Shown in pieces: positions 15,374 through 24,231 of a stretch of 64,000 nt of DNA. A model generated the notes under the pieces. It searched no databases. It saw only the letters and a program-made list of their open reading frames with translations, and was not told the origin of the DNA. Origin of the DNA: Citrobacter amalonaticus Y19 (GTDB lineage: Bacteria > Pseudomonadota > Gammaproteobacteria > Enterobacterales > Enterobacteriaceae); NCBI RefSeq assembly GCF_000981805.1, contig NZ_CP011132.1, forward strand, positions 1,674,001-1,738,000, read 5' to 3'. Position 1 is the stretch's first letter, and each line of letters starts with the position of its first letter. The translations under genes were made by a program, and so were the position numbers.

Positions 15374-16813
15374 TCAGGACTGCAAATAGACCACCTGGGT
15401 TTGCAGGTACTCGTTCAGCCCGTGTTTGCCGTCAGCGCCGCCAATCCCCGACTTACGCCAGCCCGCGTGGAAGCCCTGCATTGCTTCAAAGTTTTCGCGA
15501 TTAATATACGTCTCGCCAAACTTCAGCCCTTTAATCGCTTTCATCGCCACATTGAGATTCTGCGTATAGATAGACGACGTTAGACCGTAGTCGCTGTCAT
15601 TCGCCATCGCGATGGCCTCCTCCAGTGTGTTGAAGACCACCACGGGCAGCACCGGACCAAAGGTCTCTTCGTGCATGATGGCCATCTCCTGACGGACATC
15701 CAGCAGCAGCGTGGGTGGATAATAGTACCCTTTGCCCTCAACCGCTTTGCCACCGAGCGCCACCCGCGCGCCCTCCTGTACCGCACGCGCCACTTTCTGC
15801 TCCACGCGTTGCAGGGCGGCGGCATTGATCAGCGGCCCCATGGCGATGTCGTCACGTTCGCCCGGATTGCCGAACTGCACCGCTTTCAGGGCTTCACCCA
15901 GGCGATTCACGAACGAGTCATAAATCCCTTTTTGCACGTACACACGCTCAGCGCAGTTACAGACCTGCCCGGTATTGATGACGCGGGAATCCACAATCGC
16001 TTTGACCGCCAGCTCAAGATCGGCATCATCCATCACAATGGCCGGTGCCTTGCCGCCCAGTTCCAGGCACACTTTGGTGATATTCTTCGCCGCCGTCGCC
16101 ATAATCTTCTCACCCGCCGCCACGCTGCCGGTCATGCTGACCATCGCCACTTTCGGGTTACCCGCCAGTTCCTGGCCGACGGTTTCACCACGCCCCAGCA
16201 CCAGGTTAAACACACCGCGCGGCAGGCCAATGTCATCGACGATTTTGGCAAATGCAATGGCGTTATTGGGCGTAAATTCGCTGGGTTTAATCACGATGGT
16301 ATTCCCGGTCAGCAGTGCCGGAGCCAGCTTACGGGCGATAAGGAAGAACGGGAAGTTCCACGGCAGGATCCCGGTGGTAACTCCCAGCGCGCGCTTAAAC
16401 AGCAAAATATTTTCGCCAGGACGGTCGCTTTGCAGAATTTCGCCTTCGTAACGGCGCGCCCACTCTGCCATATAGTCGAGGTAATCGGCGGTAAAGGAGA
16501 CTTCCACCTCCGCCAGTTGCTGAATTTTGCCTCCTTCAGCGACGATTAAGGCGCTGATTTCACTGGCACGCTCGCGGATCCCGGCGGCAATTTTGCGCAG
16601 CCATCCCGCACGAGCGATTGCCGGTAGCGCTTCCCACTCCGCCTGCGCGCGGTCGGCGGCGTCAATGGCTTTACGCGCATCTTCGGCGCGACCATCAGGA
16701 ATACGCGAGATCACCTCTTCGGTCGCCGGGTTGACGACATCAATCCAGGCATTTTCGTGCCAGGTCACAAACTGTCCATCGATATACATAGGATGTTGTA
16801 CGGGTACTGACAT
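15374..16813 (-). CDS. aldA: Lactaldehyde/glycolaldehyde dehydrogenase AldA
   Basis: This 479-aa NAD-dependent aldehyde dehydrogenase oxidises L-lactaldehyde (fucose and rhamnose breakdown) and glycolaldehyde. The catalytic Cys lies in GQVCNCAERV, the general-base Glu in LELGGKAP, and the cofactor segment is GSVAAGEKI. The ATG at 16813 gives the same length and start (MSVPVQHPMYIDGQF) as E. coli AldA and has AGGAG upstream; an 11-residue extension is unsupported. Confidence 0.97.
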   Translation of the reverse strand: MSVPVQHPMYIDGQFVTWHENAWIDVVNPATEEVISRIPDGRAEDARKAIDAADRAQAEWEALPAIARAGWLRKIAAGIRERASEISALIVAEGGKIQQLAEVEVSFTADYLDYMAEWARRYEGEILQSDRPGENILLFKRALGVTTGILPWNFPFFLIARKLAPALLTGNTIVIKPSEFTPNNAIAFAKIVDDIGLPRGVFNLVLGRGETVGQELAGNPKVAMVSMTGSVAAGEKIMATAAKNITKVCLELGGKAPAIVMDDADLELAVKAIVDSRVINTGQVCNCAERVYVQKGIYDSFVNRLGEALKAVQFGNPGERDDIAMGPLINAAALQRVEQKVARAVQEGARVALGGKAVEGKGYYYPPTLLLDVRQEMAIMHEETFGPVLPVVVFNTLEEAIAMANDSDYGLTSSIYTQNLNVAMKAIKGLKFGETYINRENFEAMQGFHAGWRKSGIGGADGKHGLNEYLQTQVVYLQS

Positions 16814-17010
16814 GCGCTGCTCCTGTGATTGAATTGTTTTTAACAAGTAAAACTATTGTTAATAAATATCAATCATGCCTCAGCGATCCCGACCGGCGTC
16901 GTGATTCTGTGAACTGCTTCATAAAAGAGGGGGATCGGGCTCGGGAGAACGAAAAGGCAGGCCTTCGTATTTTGCCCGTTTGGGAGAAAACTCGCCCAAA
17001 CGGACAGCCG

Positions 17011-17808
17011 TTAGCGAAGCGAACGGTTGTTCATCGCGTCATTCAGCGCCGAATCCTGTTGCAGTGTCTGCCACGCGGCTTCGACCTCTGGCGGGAGATC
17101 CACATGCACGATGAAGTCACGCCCGCGAGGGCCATAGCCGGTTTCATCATTGCGTAAGCGCGGGATTTCCCCCACTACCAGCGCTAAATAGCGATCAACT
17201 GTCCACAGGCCGTCAGGGTCGTTGGCGAATGCGACGCCCTCTTCCTGCTGACGCAATACGGGCGTAAACCCCGGATGGCTCAACCAGCGCGGCGCATCCG
17301 GATCGTCACGGGTCACCCGACGAAAGGTCGCTACCGTGCGCCGCTGCATGGTGGGATCCTGTACCACGATGGCGGTGTTAATCGGTTCTGCGGCCTGCGC
17401 AATGATCTGCGCGCTAAAACGGGCGTTTTCTCCGCAGTTGGTTGACCTGTCTTCCAGCCAGATGTTGTCTGCGGGAATATGCCAGAACTGCCGGGCTATA
17501 TCCGCCAGAATGGCGGCTTCGGCGCGACCGGTGGTCTGGATCGTGTTGTAGCGCGGATGTTGGGCAACGGCGGCATACAGGAAGGTCGTGGAGTGACCAA
17601 TCCCGCCGGTGATCAGCAGCGGGACCTCTTGCTGTCTGGCAATCTGGCAGGCCGCGTCAATTGTCGGGATGACGGCATTGCCCGCCAGTACCACACAGTC
17701 TGCCGGGTAAGCGGGCCCCCCGCAGAAGTCATCCTGCGCCAGCCACTGCCCCACCGTATTGACAGCCTCAAGGGTGGTGGCGGAAAGTTTCGGGAACGGT
17801 TGCATCAT
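17011..17808 (-). CDS. ydcF: YdcF, DUF218 family protein
   Basis: This 265-aa protein is collinear with E. coli YdcF, a DUF218 Rossmann-like protein reported to bind S-adenosylmethionine. Conserved features are the N-terminal LAGNAVIPT, GGIGHSTTF and the DRSTNCGENARFS segment; DUF218 proteins share this acidic/Asn pocket. GGAGGAG precedes two adjacent ATG codons, so the start may be 17808 or 17805. Function is unknown. The aldA-ydcF-hrpA order of E. coli is interrupted here by four inserted genes. Confidence 0.92.
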   Translation of the reverse strand: MMQPFPKLSATTLEAVNTVGQWLAQDDFCGGPAYPADCVVLAGNAVIPTIDAACQIARQQEVPLLITGGIGHSTTFLYAAVAQHPRYNTIQTTGRAEAAILADIARQFWHIPADNIWLEDRSTNCGENARFSAQIIAQAAEPINTAIVVQDPTMQRRTVATFRRVTRDDPDAPRWLSHPGFTPVLRQQEEGVAFANDPDGLWTVDRYLALVVGEIPRLRNDETGYGPRGRDFIVHVDLPPEVEAAWQTLQQDSALNDAMNNRSLR

Positions 17809-18196
17809 TAGGCTCCTCCTCTCATTCCAGCAGAGTACCGCACCGGCGCTGAATAAACAGCAGATCTCTCTGAAAGGTTGATGATTGATATTTCGACGCT
17901 TTTTTTGTCATCTTCGTGAAATAACACAAAACGTCTAAAAACCGGGCGGTTGCACCTGCATGTTATCCTGTTTAACTGACATTTTATAAATGATTAGCGT
18001 TATATATTCTGTTTTTACAGAAAATCACACTGGCAAGTTACTCTCTTTTCAGCCCATTCCCGCGTGACACCCCTTGTTAAATGTTAATAACGCACCTAGT
18101 TTGATTAACAATTTTTCAACCATTTAACGTAACAGGTTGCACCTGCCGCACTGCCAGGTGACACCTTCTTTGTTCTCTGGCGGAGGTTTTAAGGTA
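17809..18196. other. Regulatory region upstream of the MHS transporter
   Basis: This 388-bp AT-rich region lies between divergent ydcF and the transporter. The 12-mer GGTTGCACCTGC occurs twice in direct orientation, at 17948-17959 and 18135-18146, 187 bp apart. GGAGG at 18182 and AAGG at 18191 precede the transporter start. No gene is seen. Confidence 0.45.
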
Positions 18197-19516
18197 ATGA
18201 CAACCCATGAAAGCAGTACGGCTATTCTGAAGAAAAATAAGAAGGTACTTGTTGCCAGTCTGACCGGCAGTGCGATTGAGTGGTTCGACTACTTCCTGTA
18301 CGGCACCGCGGCAGCACTGGTGTTCAACAAGATTTTCTTCCCGATGGTCGACCCGGTGATTGGTCTGATCCTCTCGTATCTCTCCTTCTCACTGACCTTT
18401 TTTGTTCGCCCGATTGGCGGGGTGATTTTCGCCCACATCGGCGATCGTATCGGACGTAAAAAGACGCTGGTACTGACGCTTTCCCTGATGGGCGGCGCAA
18501 CGGTGATGATCGGCCTGTTGCCCACGTATGAGATGATCGGTATCTGGGCACCCATCCTGCTTATCCTGATGCGCATCATCCAGGGAATGGGCATTGGCGG
18601 CGAATGGGGCGGCGCGCTGCTGCTGGCCTACGAATACGCGCCGGAAAAACGCAAAGGCTTCTTTGGCAGCATTCCGCAGGCGGGCGTGACCATTGGGATG
18701 CTGATGGCGACGTTTATCGTCTCGCTGATGACCCTGTTTAGCGAAGAGGATTTTCTCTCCTGGGGCTGGCGCATTCCGTTCCTGCTAAGCTCCGTGCTGG
18801 TGCTGTTAGGGCTGTGGATCCGTCGGGATATCGACGAAACGCCGGACTTTAAGAAAGTGAAGGCGTCTGGTCAGGTCGCCAAAGCGCCGCTGCGCGATAC
18901 GCTGACCCACCACTGGCGCGAAGTGCTGATTGCCGCTGGCCTGAAGGTGGTGGAAACCGCACCGTTCTATATTTTCTCCACCTTTGTGGTCAGCTATGCC
19001 ACGAGTACCCTCAGCTATCAGAAGTCCCAGGTGCTGGAAGCCGTCACCGTTGGCGCGCTGATCGCCACCGTGATGATCCCGCTAATGGGGCTGCTGTCGG
19101 ATAAAATCGGTCGTAAACGGATGTATGCCATCAGCGTCTCCCTGCTTGGCCTGTTTATCGTGCCGTGGTTCCTGCTGCTGAATACCGGCACCACCTGGGG
19201 CATTATGCTGGCGACCGTCGTGATGTTCGGCGTGTTGTGGGCTCCGGTAACGGCGGTACTGGGAACACTGTGTTCCGAAATCTTCAGCGCCAACGTTCGC
19301 TACACCGGCATCACCCTTGGCTACCAGATTGGCGCGGCGCTGGCCGGCGGCACCGCTCCTCTTATCGCCACCGGTCTGTTGGCGAAATATGACGGTGACT
19401 GGGTGCCGGTGGCGTGGTACCTGTTCACTACCGTGGCGATTTCACTGGTGGCTATTTTCTTTGCCAGTCGGGTGAAACGTAGCCCGGCGATCAACGCCCA
19501 GCCCGACACGTTGTAA
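18197..19516 (+). CDS. MHS-family (metabolite:H+ symporter) MFS transporter
   Basis: This 439-aa inner-membrane transporter has 12 predicted helices. Family marks are the GSAIEWFDYFLYG start of helix 1, the loop 2-3 motif GDRIGRKKTL, GMGIGGEWGGALLLAYEYAPEK in two parts around helix 5 and the second-half DKIGRKR. The MHS family includes ShiA, KgtP and ProP; the substrate here cannot be read. It is inserted between ydcF and hrpA as a single gene with its own terminator. No transporter adjoins the pca genes, so an aromatic or dicarboxylic acid substrate is conceivable but unsupported. A frame from 18137 is longer; I prefer the ATG at 18197. Confidence 0.9.
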   Translation: MTTHESSTAILKKNKKVLVASLTGSAIEWFDYFLYGTAAALVFNKIFFPMVDPVIGLILSYLSFSLTFFVRPIGGVIFAHIGDRIGRKKTLVLTLSLMGGATVMIGLLPTYEMIGIWAPILLILMRIIQGMGIGGEWGGALLLAYEYAPEKRKGFFGSIPQAGVTIGMLMATFIVSLMTLFSEEDFLSWGWRIPFLLSSVLVLLGLWIRRDIDETPDFKKVKASGQVAKAPLRDTLTHHWREVLIAAGLKVVETAPFYIFSTFVVSYATSTLSYQKSQVLEAVTVGALIATVMIPLMGLLSDKIGRKRMYAISVSLLGLFIVPWFLLLNTGTTWGIMLATVVMFGVLWAPVTAVLGTLCSEIFSANVRYTGITLGYQIGAALAGGTAPLIATGLLAKYDGDWVPVAWYLFTTVAISLVAIFFASRVKRSPAINAQPDTL

Positions 19517-19523
19517 TCCCTTC

Positions 19524-19546
19524 GCGGCCAGATCTTCTGGCCGCTT
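19524..19546 (+). terminator. Terminator after the MHS transporter
   Basis: A 9-bp stem GCGGCCAGA / TCTGGCCGC is followed by a short TTT. Confidence 0.75.
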
Positions 19547-19672
19547 TGATGTAATACCCGCACGGAACATTTGATTTACCAGGCGTTTTCCTATTCACTT
19601 GACTTATAATTTACGTAACATACATTACCATTAGCCTGCTAATAAATAGATTCAATGAAGGTAAAAAATCTT

Positions 19673-21325
19673 ATGCGCCTGCCCCAACGCGATCCTTACG
19701 CACCTCGCGACTGGCAGCCTCATGAAAAACCAGCCCTGTTAGGTTCACCCTCAACGCCGGTTCACAACACGCCTAAACGCATCGCTTACGGCGTCGTTGG
19801 CCTGCTGGTGTGCCTGACGGGTGCGCTGGGCAACGCGATGGTTTCCGCTAACCTGCAAAATTTGCAGGGAACTTTTGCGGCGTGGTCAACCGAGATCGCC
19901 TGGCTACCCGCGGTCTACGTGATGACCAACGTCTCAATCAACCTGCTGCTGGTGAAATTTCGCCAGCAATACGGATTACGGGCGTTCACCGAAGGGTTTC
20001 TGGTGCTGTACGTGCTGGTCACCTTCTTCCACCTGTTTGTTAACGACCTCAGTTCTGCCCTGATGGTGCGTGCCGCGCACGGCATGGTCGCCGCCGCGCT
20101 CAGTTCGCTGGGGATTTATTATCAGATTCAGGCATGGCCGGCGAAACATCGTCTCAAGGCGCTGACGATAGGCATTACCGGTTCGTCGCTGGCGATCCCG
20201 ATAGCCCGCCTGTTTTCGACCGAACTGCTTCAGCTTGATGAATGGCGCGGCCTGTACTTTTTTGAGCTGGGTCTGGCATTGATCTCACTGGGCTGCGTCA
20301 TCGCCCTGAAGTTGCCGCCGGGCGATCGCAAAAAGGTGTTTGAAAAGAAAGACTTCATCACGTTTATTTTACTGGCGCCGGGGATGGCATTACTCTGCGC
20401 CGTGCTGTCGCTGGGACGCCTGGACTGGTGGTTTGAAGCACCGTGGATAGGCTGGTCGCTGGCGCTGGCAACGGTGCTCATCATCGCCGCCATCACGTTT
20501 GAACATAACCGCAGCAATCCTCTGCTCAACACCCGCTGGTTGTCGAGCGGCAGTATCTTACGTCTCGGGCTGATTATGCTGCTGATCCGCATTGTCCTGG
20601 CGGAGCAAAATACCGGCGTGATTGGCTGGCTGCAGTACGCCGGGCTACAGAATGAGCAGATGACCTGGCTTGCGTGGTCGATCTTTGCCGGGATTGTCTG
20701 CGGCATTGTCGCCAGTTGTCTGACGATAAAACCGACGCGGCTTGCCTGGCCCATCGTCACTTCGCTGGTACTGATGATCGTTGCCTCGCTGCTGGACAGC
20801 CAGTCGAACAACCTGACGCGTGCGGATCAACTGATGATTAGCCAGTTTCTGCTCGGTTTTGGCAGTGCGTTCTTTCTCGCCCCGGCGATGCTGGCCGGGA
20901 TCGGTGGCGTTGTCGCCGATCCGCGAAATCTGGTTAGCTTTTCAGTGCTGTTTGGGATGAGCCAGAACATCGGCGGCCTGTTAGGGTCAGCGATCCTCGG
21001 CACCTTTCAGACCTGGCGCGAAAAATATCACTCCAGCCTGCTGGCTGACCAGCTCACCACGCTTAATCCGCTGGTGAATGAGCGGCTACAGCTTTATACG
21101 CAGATGTACAAAGGCCTGATTGGCGACAACGCGCTACTGGACACCCAGGCCGTTCTGCAACTGCAGAACGTGAGCACCCTTGAGGCCAACATTCTTGCAT
21201 ACAACGATACCTACCTGCTGACGGCCAGCATTGCCACCGCCACACTGGTGTGGATTTTCTGGCGTCTGCTGCGTCTGCGCGTGACGGCGCATCTGGCGCT
21301 GAAGAAAGCCACGGGTACCAAATAA
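19673..21325 (+). CDS. DHA2-type MFS efflux pump, inner-membrane subunit
   Basis: This roughly 550-aa MFS protein of the EmrB/QacA type has 14 predicted helices and begins a three-gene operon with a membrane-fusion protein and an outer-membrane factor, so together they form a tripartite efflux pump spanning both membranes. Segments near helix 1 (LVCLTGALGNAMVSANLQNL) and the C-terminal half fit DHA2 transporters; the classic RxGRK loop is not conserved. Start choice is uncertain: ATG 19655 has no ribosome site, ATG 19673 has AAGG 11 bases upstream. No local regulator is present. The drug or metabolite is unknown. Confidence 0.85.
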   Translation: MRLPQRDPYAPRDWQPHEKPALLGSPSTPVHNTPKRIAYGVVGLLVCLTGALGNAMVSANLQNLQGTFAAWSTEIAWLPAVYVMTNVSINLLLVKFRQQYGLRAFTEGFLVLYVLVTFFHLFVNDLSSALMVRAAHGMVAAALSSLGIYYQIQAWPAKHRLKALTIGITGSSLAIPIARLFSTELLQLDEWRGLYFFELGLALISLGCVIALKLPPGDRKKVFEKKDFITFILLAPGMALLCAVLSLGRLDWWFEAPWIGWSLALATVLIIAAITFEHNRSNPLLNTRWLSSGSILRLGLIMLLIRIVLAEQNTGVIGWLQYAGLQNEQMTWLAWSIFAGIVCGIVASCLTIKPTRLAWPIVTSLVLMIVASLLDSQSNNLTRADQLMISQFLLGFGSAFFLAPAMLAGIGGVVADPRNLVSFSVLFGMSQNIGGLLGSAILGTFQTWREKYHSSLLADQLTTLNPLVNERLQLYTQMYKGLIGDNALLDTQAVLQLQNVSTLEANILAYNDTYLLTASIATATLVWIFWRLLRLRVTAHLALKKATGTK

Positions 21326-21366
21326 CGGAACATCATGATGTCGAAAGCGTTTTTTCAGGAGCAGTT

Positions 21367-22449
21367 ATGAGTCAGCAGGATGCCGCCAAAGAGCAGGCAC
21401 ACACCCGCAATAATTTGCGTATTGTCTCCATTTTCGCCGCGGCCGCGATTGGCATCGTCGGCGTGCTGGTGATCCTCTATGCGTGGCAGTTGCCGCCGTT
21501 TACCCGCCATACGCAGTTTACCGATAACGCTTACGTGCGCGGGCAAACGACATTTATCAGCCCGCAGGTGAACGGCTACATCACCCAGGTGAACGTACAG
21601 GATTTCGTGCAGGTTAAAAAAGGCGACCTGCTGTTACAGATAGATGACCGTATCTATCGCCAGCGAGTGCATCAGGCCCAGGCGCAACTGGCGATGAAAA
21701 TTGCCGCGCTCAACAATAACCAGCAACAGCGTAAAAGCGCGGAAGCCGTGATTGTGCGCAACGACGCCATTCTGAAAAATGCCAAAGCGCAAAACCTGAA
21801 AACCCAGGCCGACCTGAAGCGGGTCAAAGATCTGACGGCTGATGGCTCACTGTCGATTCGCGAACGTGATGCCGCACTCGCCAGCGCCGCCCAGGGCAGC
21901 GCGGATATCGAGCAGGCGAAAGCGACGCTGGACATGTCGCGCCAGGATTTGCAGACCGTGATTGTTAACCGCGACGCGTTGCAGGCGGATGTGGAAAACG
22001 CCAGGGCCGCGCTGGAACTGGCGGAAATTGATCTGCAAAACACGCGGATCACCGCCCCGCGCGACGGTCAGCTTGGACAAATCGCCGTACGGCTTGGCGC
22101 ATACGTCACTGCCGGTACGCATCTCACCACCCTGGTCCCGCCTCAGCACTGGGTCATCGCCAACATCAAAGAGACGCAACTGGCCGATCTCCGCGTCGGA
22201 CAGCCGGTGAAATTCAGCGTCGATGCGTTAAACGATAAACAGTATGAAGGCCGCGTTGAGAGCATTTCACCGGCGACGGGCGTGGAATTTAGCGCCATCA
22301 CGCCGGATAACGCGACGGGTAACTTTGTGAAGATTGCCCAGCGCATCCCGGTTCGGGTGGAAGTGCTTGGCAAGCCGGAGGATATTGCGCTGCTGCGCCC
22401 CGGCATGTCGGTGCAGGTACATATTGACACCCGGGAGGCAAAGCCATGA
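21367..22449 (+). CDS. HlyD/EmrA-type membrane-fusion protein
   Basis: This 360-aa periplasmic adaptor has one N-terminal membrane anchor (about 20-42), a biotinyl/lipoyl-like hairpin split around a coiled-coil (about 90-200, rich in Ala/Gln/Lys) and a beta-barrel. The motif TDNAYVRG and the return strand NTRITAPRDGQLGQI are typical. AGGAG precedes the ATG at 21367; a longer frame from 21250 overlaps the pump gene and is rejected. The stop overlaps the next start by four bases. Confidence 0.9.
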   Translation: MSQQDAAKEQAHTRNNLRIVSIFAAAAIGIVGVLVILYAWQLPPFTRHTQFTDNAYVRGQTTFISPQVNGYITQVNVQDFVQVKKGDLLLQIDDRIYRQRVHQAQAQLAMKIAALNNNQQQRKSAEAVIVRNDAILKNAKAQNLKTQADLKRVKDLTADGSLSIRERDAALASAAQGSADIEQAKATLDMSRQDLQTVIVNRDALQADVENARAALELAEIDLQNTRITAPRDGQLGQIAVRLGAYVTAGTHLTTLVPPQHWVIANIKETQLADLRVGQPVKFSVDALNDKQYEGRVESISPATGVEFSAITPDNATGNFVKIAQRIPVRVEVLGKPEDIALLRPGMSVQVHIDTREAKP

Positions 22450-23822
22450 CCTTCCGTCCCCTGTCGGGCGTGGCGGTCGCCCTGCTGCTGGTTAGCTGTC
22501 AGTCTGTCGATGTTCAGCCCGCAACGCCATCTCTGGTCATTCCCGCCGCCTGGCGCGCCACCAGCGGCCCCACCAGTCCTGCTGAGCAGGTGTGGTGGCG
22601 GAATTTTCATGACCGTTATCTGAACCAGTATGTCGATCAGGCGCTGGAGAATAACAGCGATGTGCTGATCGCCCGCGAGCGCATCAATGAGTATCAGGCG
22701 CAGGTCTATGCCGCCGAAGGCAGCCTGTTTCCCTCGCTGGATGCCAGCCTCGGCGGCACCCGCGCCCGTACGCAGTCCGCGGCCACCGGACTGCCTGTTT
22801 ACAGCACGCTGTATAAAGGGAGCCTGACCGCCAGCTATGACGTCGATATCTGGGGTGTCAATCGCAGTACCGCACGTGCGGCGCAGGCTTCGCTGGAGGC
22901 ACAAAAAGCGGCCGCCGCCGCGGCAGATTTGACCGTCGCGTCATCGGTGGCCGCCGGGTATGTCACGCTGCTGGCGCTTGATGAACAACTGGAAGTGACC
23001 CAGGCGACGGTGAAATCCCGCGAGGAGGCGCTGAATCTGGCCAAACGTCAGTATGAAACGGGCTACAGTTCGCGTCTGGAGCTGATGCAGTCCGACTCTG
23101 AACTGCGCTCCACGCGTGCGCAAATCCCGCTCTTGCAGCATCAGATTGCCCTGCAGGAGAACGCGTTACGGATTTTGCTCGGTGCGAACCCGCAACGCGT
23201 CGAGCGCAGCGCGGATTTCGACGCGCTGACGCCGCTGAAGATCCCCTCGCAGCTACCGTCAACCTTGCTTAATCGCCGTCCGGATATTGTCCAGGCCGAA
23301 CGTCAGTTGATTGCCGCCGATGCCTCGCTGGCAGCATCCCGCGCCAGCCTGCTGCCGTCATTCAACCTCACCGCAGGCGGATCGATACAGGACCGTACCC
23401 TGCCCGCTCTTCTCGATAATCCCCTGCAACTGTGGAGTCTTGGCGGCAGCATTCTTGCGCCGCTGCTGAACCGCCAGGCGCTGAACGCACAGGTGGATAT
23501 TTCGCAGTCGCAGCGCAATCAGGCGCTGTACGGCTACGAGAAAACCGTGCGCAACGCCTTCAGAGAAGTAAACGACAGTCTGGATGCCATCACCCGTTAT
23601 CAGGAACAATTACAGGAGTTGCAGGCGCAACAGGCGGTCGCGCAGGAGACGTTGCGTATCGCGCAAAACCGCTATCGCAACGGCTATTCCTCGTATCTCG
23701 ACGTACTGGACGCGCAGCGCACGCTGTTCTCCGTACAGACCAGCGTGGTGCAGGTGAAAAATAACCTGCTGCTGGCGCAGATTGATTTGTATAAAGCGCT
23801 GGGTGGGGGCTGGAACGCCTAA
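22446..23822 (+). CDS. NodT-family outer-membrane efflux lipoprotein
   Basis: This 458-aa TolC-like outer-membrane factor has a signal peptide with lipobox LVSC (Cys at about residue 18), so it is lipid-anchored. Two homologous coiled-coil repeats are visible, ending in the typical motifs LAKRQYETGYSSRLELMQ and IAQNRYRNGYSSYLDVLD, which mark the two tunnel-forming halves. ATGA overlap couples it to the adaptor gene. Its last three codons and stop form part of the first unit of the 75-bp tandem array that follows. Confidence 0.93.
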   Translation: MTFRPLSGVAVALLLVSCQSVDVQPATPSLVIPAAWRATSGPTSPAEQVWWRNFHDRYLNQYVDQALENNSDVLIARERINEYQAQVYAAEGSLFPSLDASLGGTRARTQSAATGLPVYSTLYKGSLTASYDVDIWGVNRSTARAAQASLEAQKAAAAAADLTVASSVAAGYVTLLALDEQLEVTQATVKSREEALNLAKRQYETGYSSRLELMQSDSELRSTRAQIPLLQHQIALQENALRILLGANPQRVERSADFDALTPLKIPSQLPSTLLNRRPDIVQAERQLIAADASLAASRASLLPSFNLTAGGSIQDRTLPALLDNPLQLWSLGGSILAPLLNRQALNAQVDISQSQRNQALYGYEKTVRNAFREVNDSLDAITRYQEQLQELQAQQAVAQETLRIAQNRYRNGYSSYLDVLDAQRTLFSVQTSVVQVKNNLLLAQIDLYKALGGGWNA

Positions 23823-24161
23823 TCCGCGCCCGATGACGCTGCGCTTATCGGGCCTACGGACAATACATTGCCATCCGGCGCTCGCTGGAGCGCATCATCC
23901 ACGCCCGATGGCGCTGCGCTTATCGGGCCTACGGACAATGCATTGCCATCCGGCGCTCGCTGGAACGCCTAATCCGCGCCCGATGACGCTGCGCTTATCG
24001 GGCCTACGGACAATGCATTACCATCCGGCGCTCGCTGGAACGCGTCATCCACGCCCGATGACGCTGCGCTTATCGGGCCTACGGACAATGCATTACCATC
24101 CGGCGCTCGCTGGAACGCGTAATCCACGCCCGATGACGCTGCGCTTATCGGGCCTACGGAC
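23809..24161. repeat. 75-bp tandem repeat array (about 4.7 units) containing REP cores
   Basis: The core GCGCTTATCGGGCCTACGGA recurs at 23841, 23916, 23991, 24066 and 24141, an exact 75-bp period. Each unit carries a REP-like palindrome (GCCCGATGACGCTGCGC TTATCGGGC in two parts) and a spacer ATCCGGCGCTCGCTGGAACGC. Units differ by a few substitutions only (for example GACGCT/GGCGCT, ATACATT/ATGCATT). The first unit starts inside the efflux gene, so TGG AAC GCC TAA of its end is repeated downstream. Confidence 0.95.
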
Positions 24162-24193
24162 TTTGGTGAAAAACGCTTTTTACGGCAGAACGT

Positions 24194-24228
24194 GTAGGCC
24201 GGATAAGGCGAAGCCGCCATCCGGCACT
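24194..24228. repeat. REP element in opposite orientation next to hrpA
   Basis: GTAGGCCGGATAAGGCG followed by AAGCCGCCATCCGGCA forms a standard REP palindrome inverted relative to those in the array. Together they form a BIME-like composite between convergent genes. Confidence 0.88.
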
Positions 24229-24231
24229 GAA

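Noticed and set aside
23841..24161. CRISPR array
   Set aside because: The period is regular but there are no unique spacers, units are identical throughout, cores are REP palindromes, and there are no cas genes.
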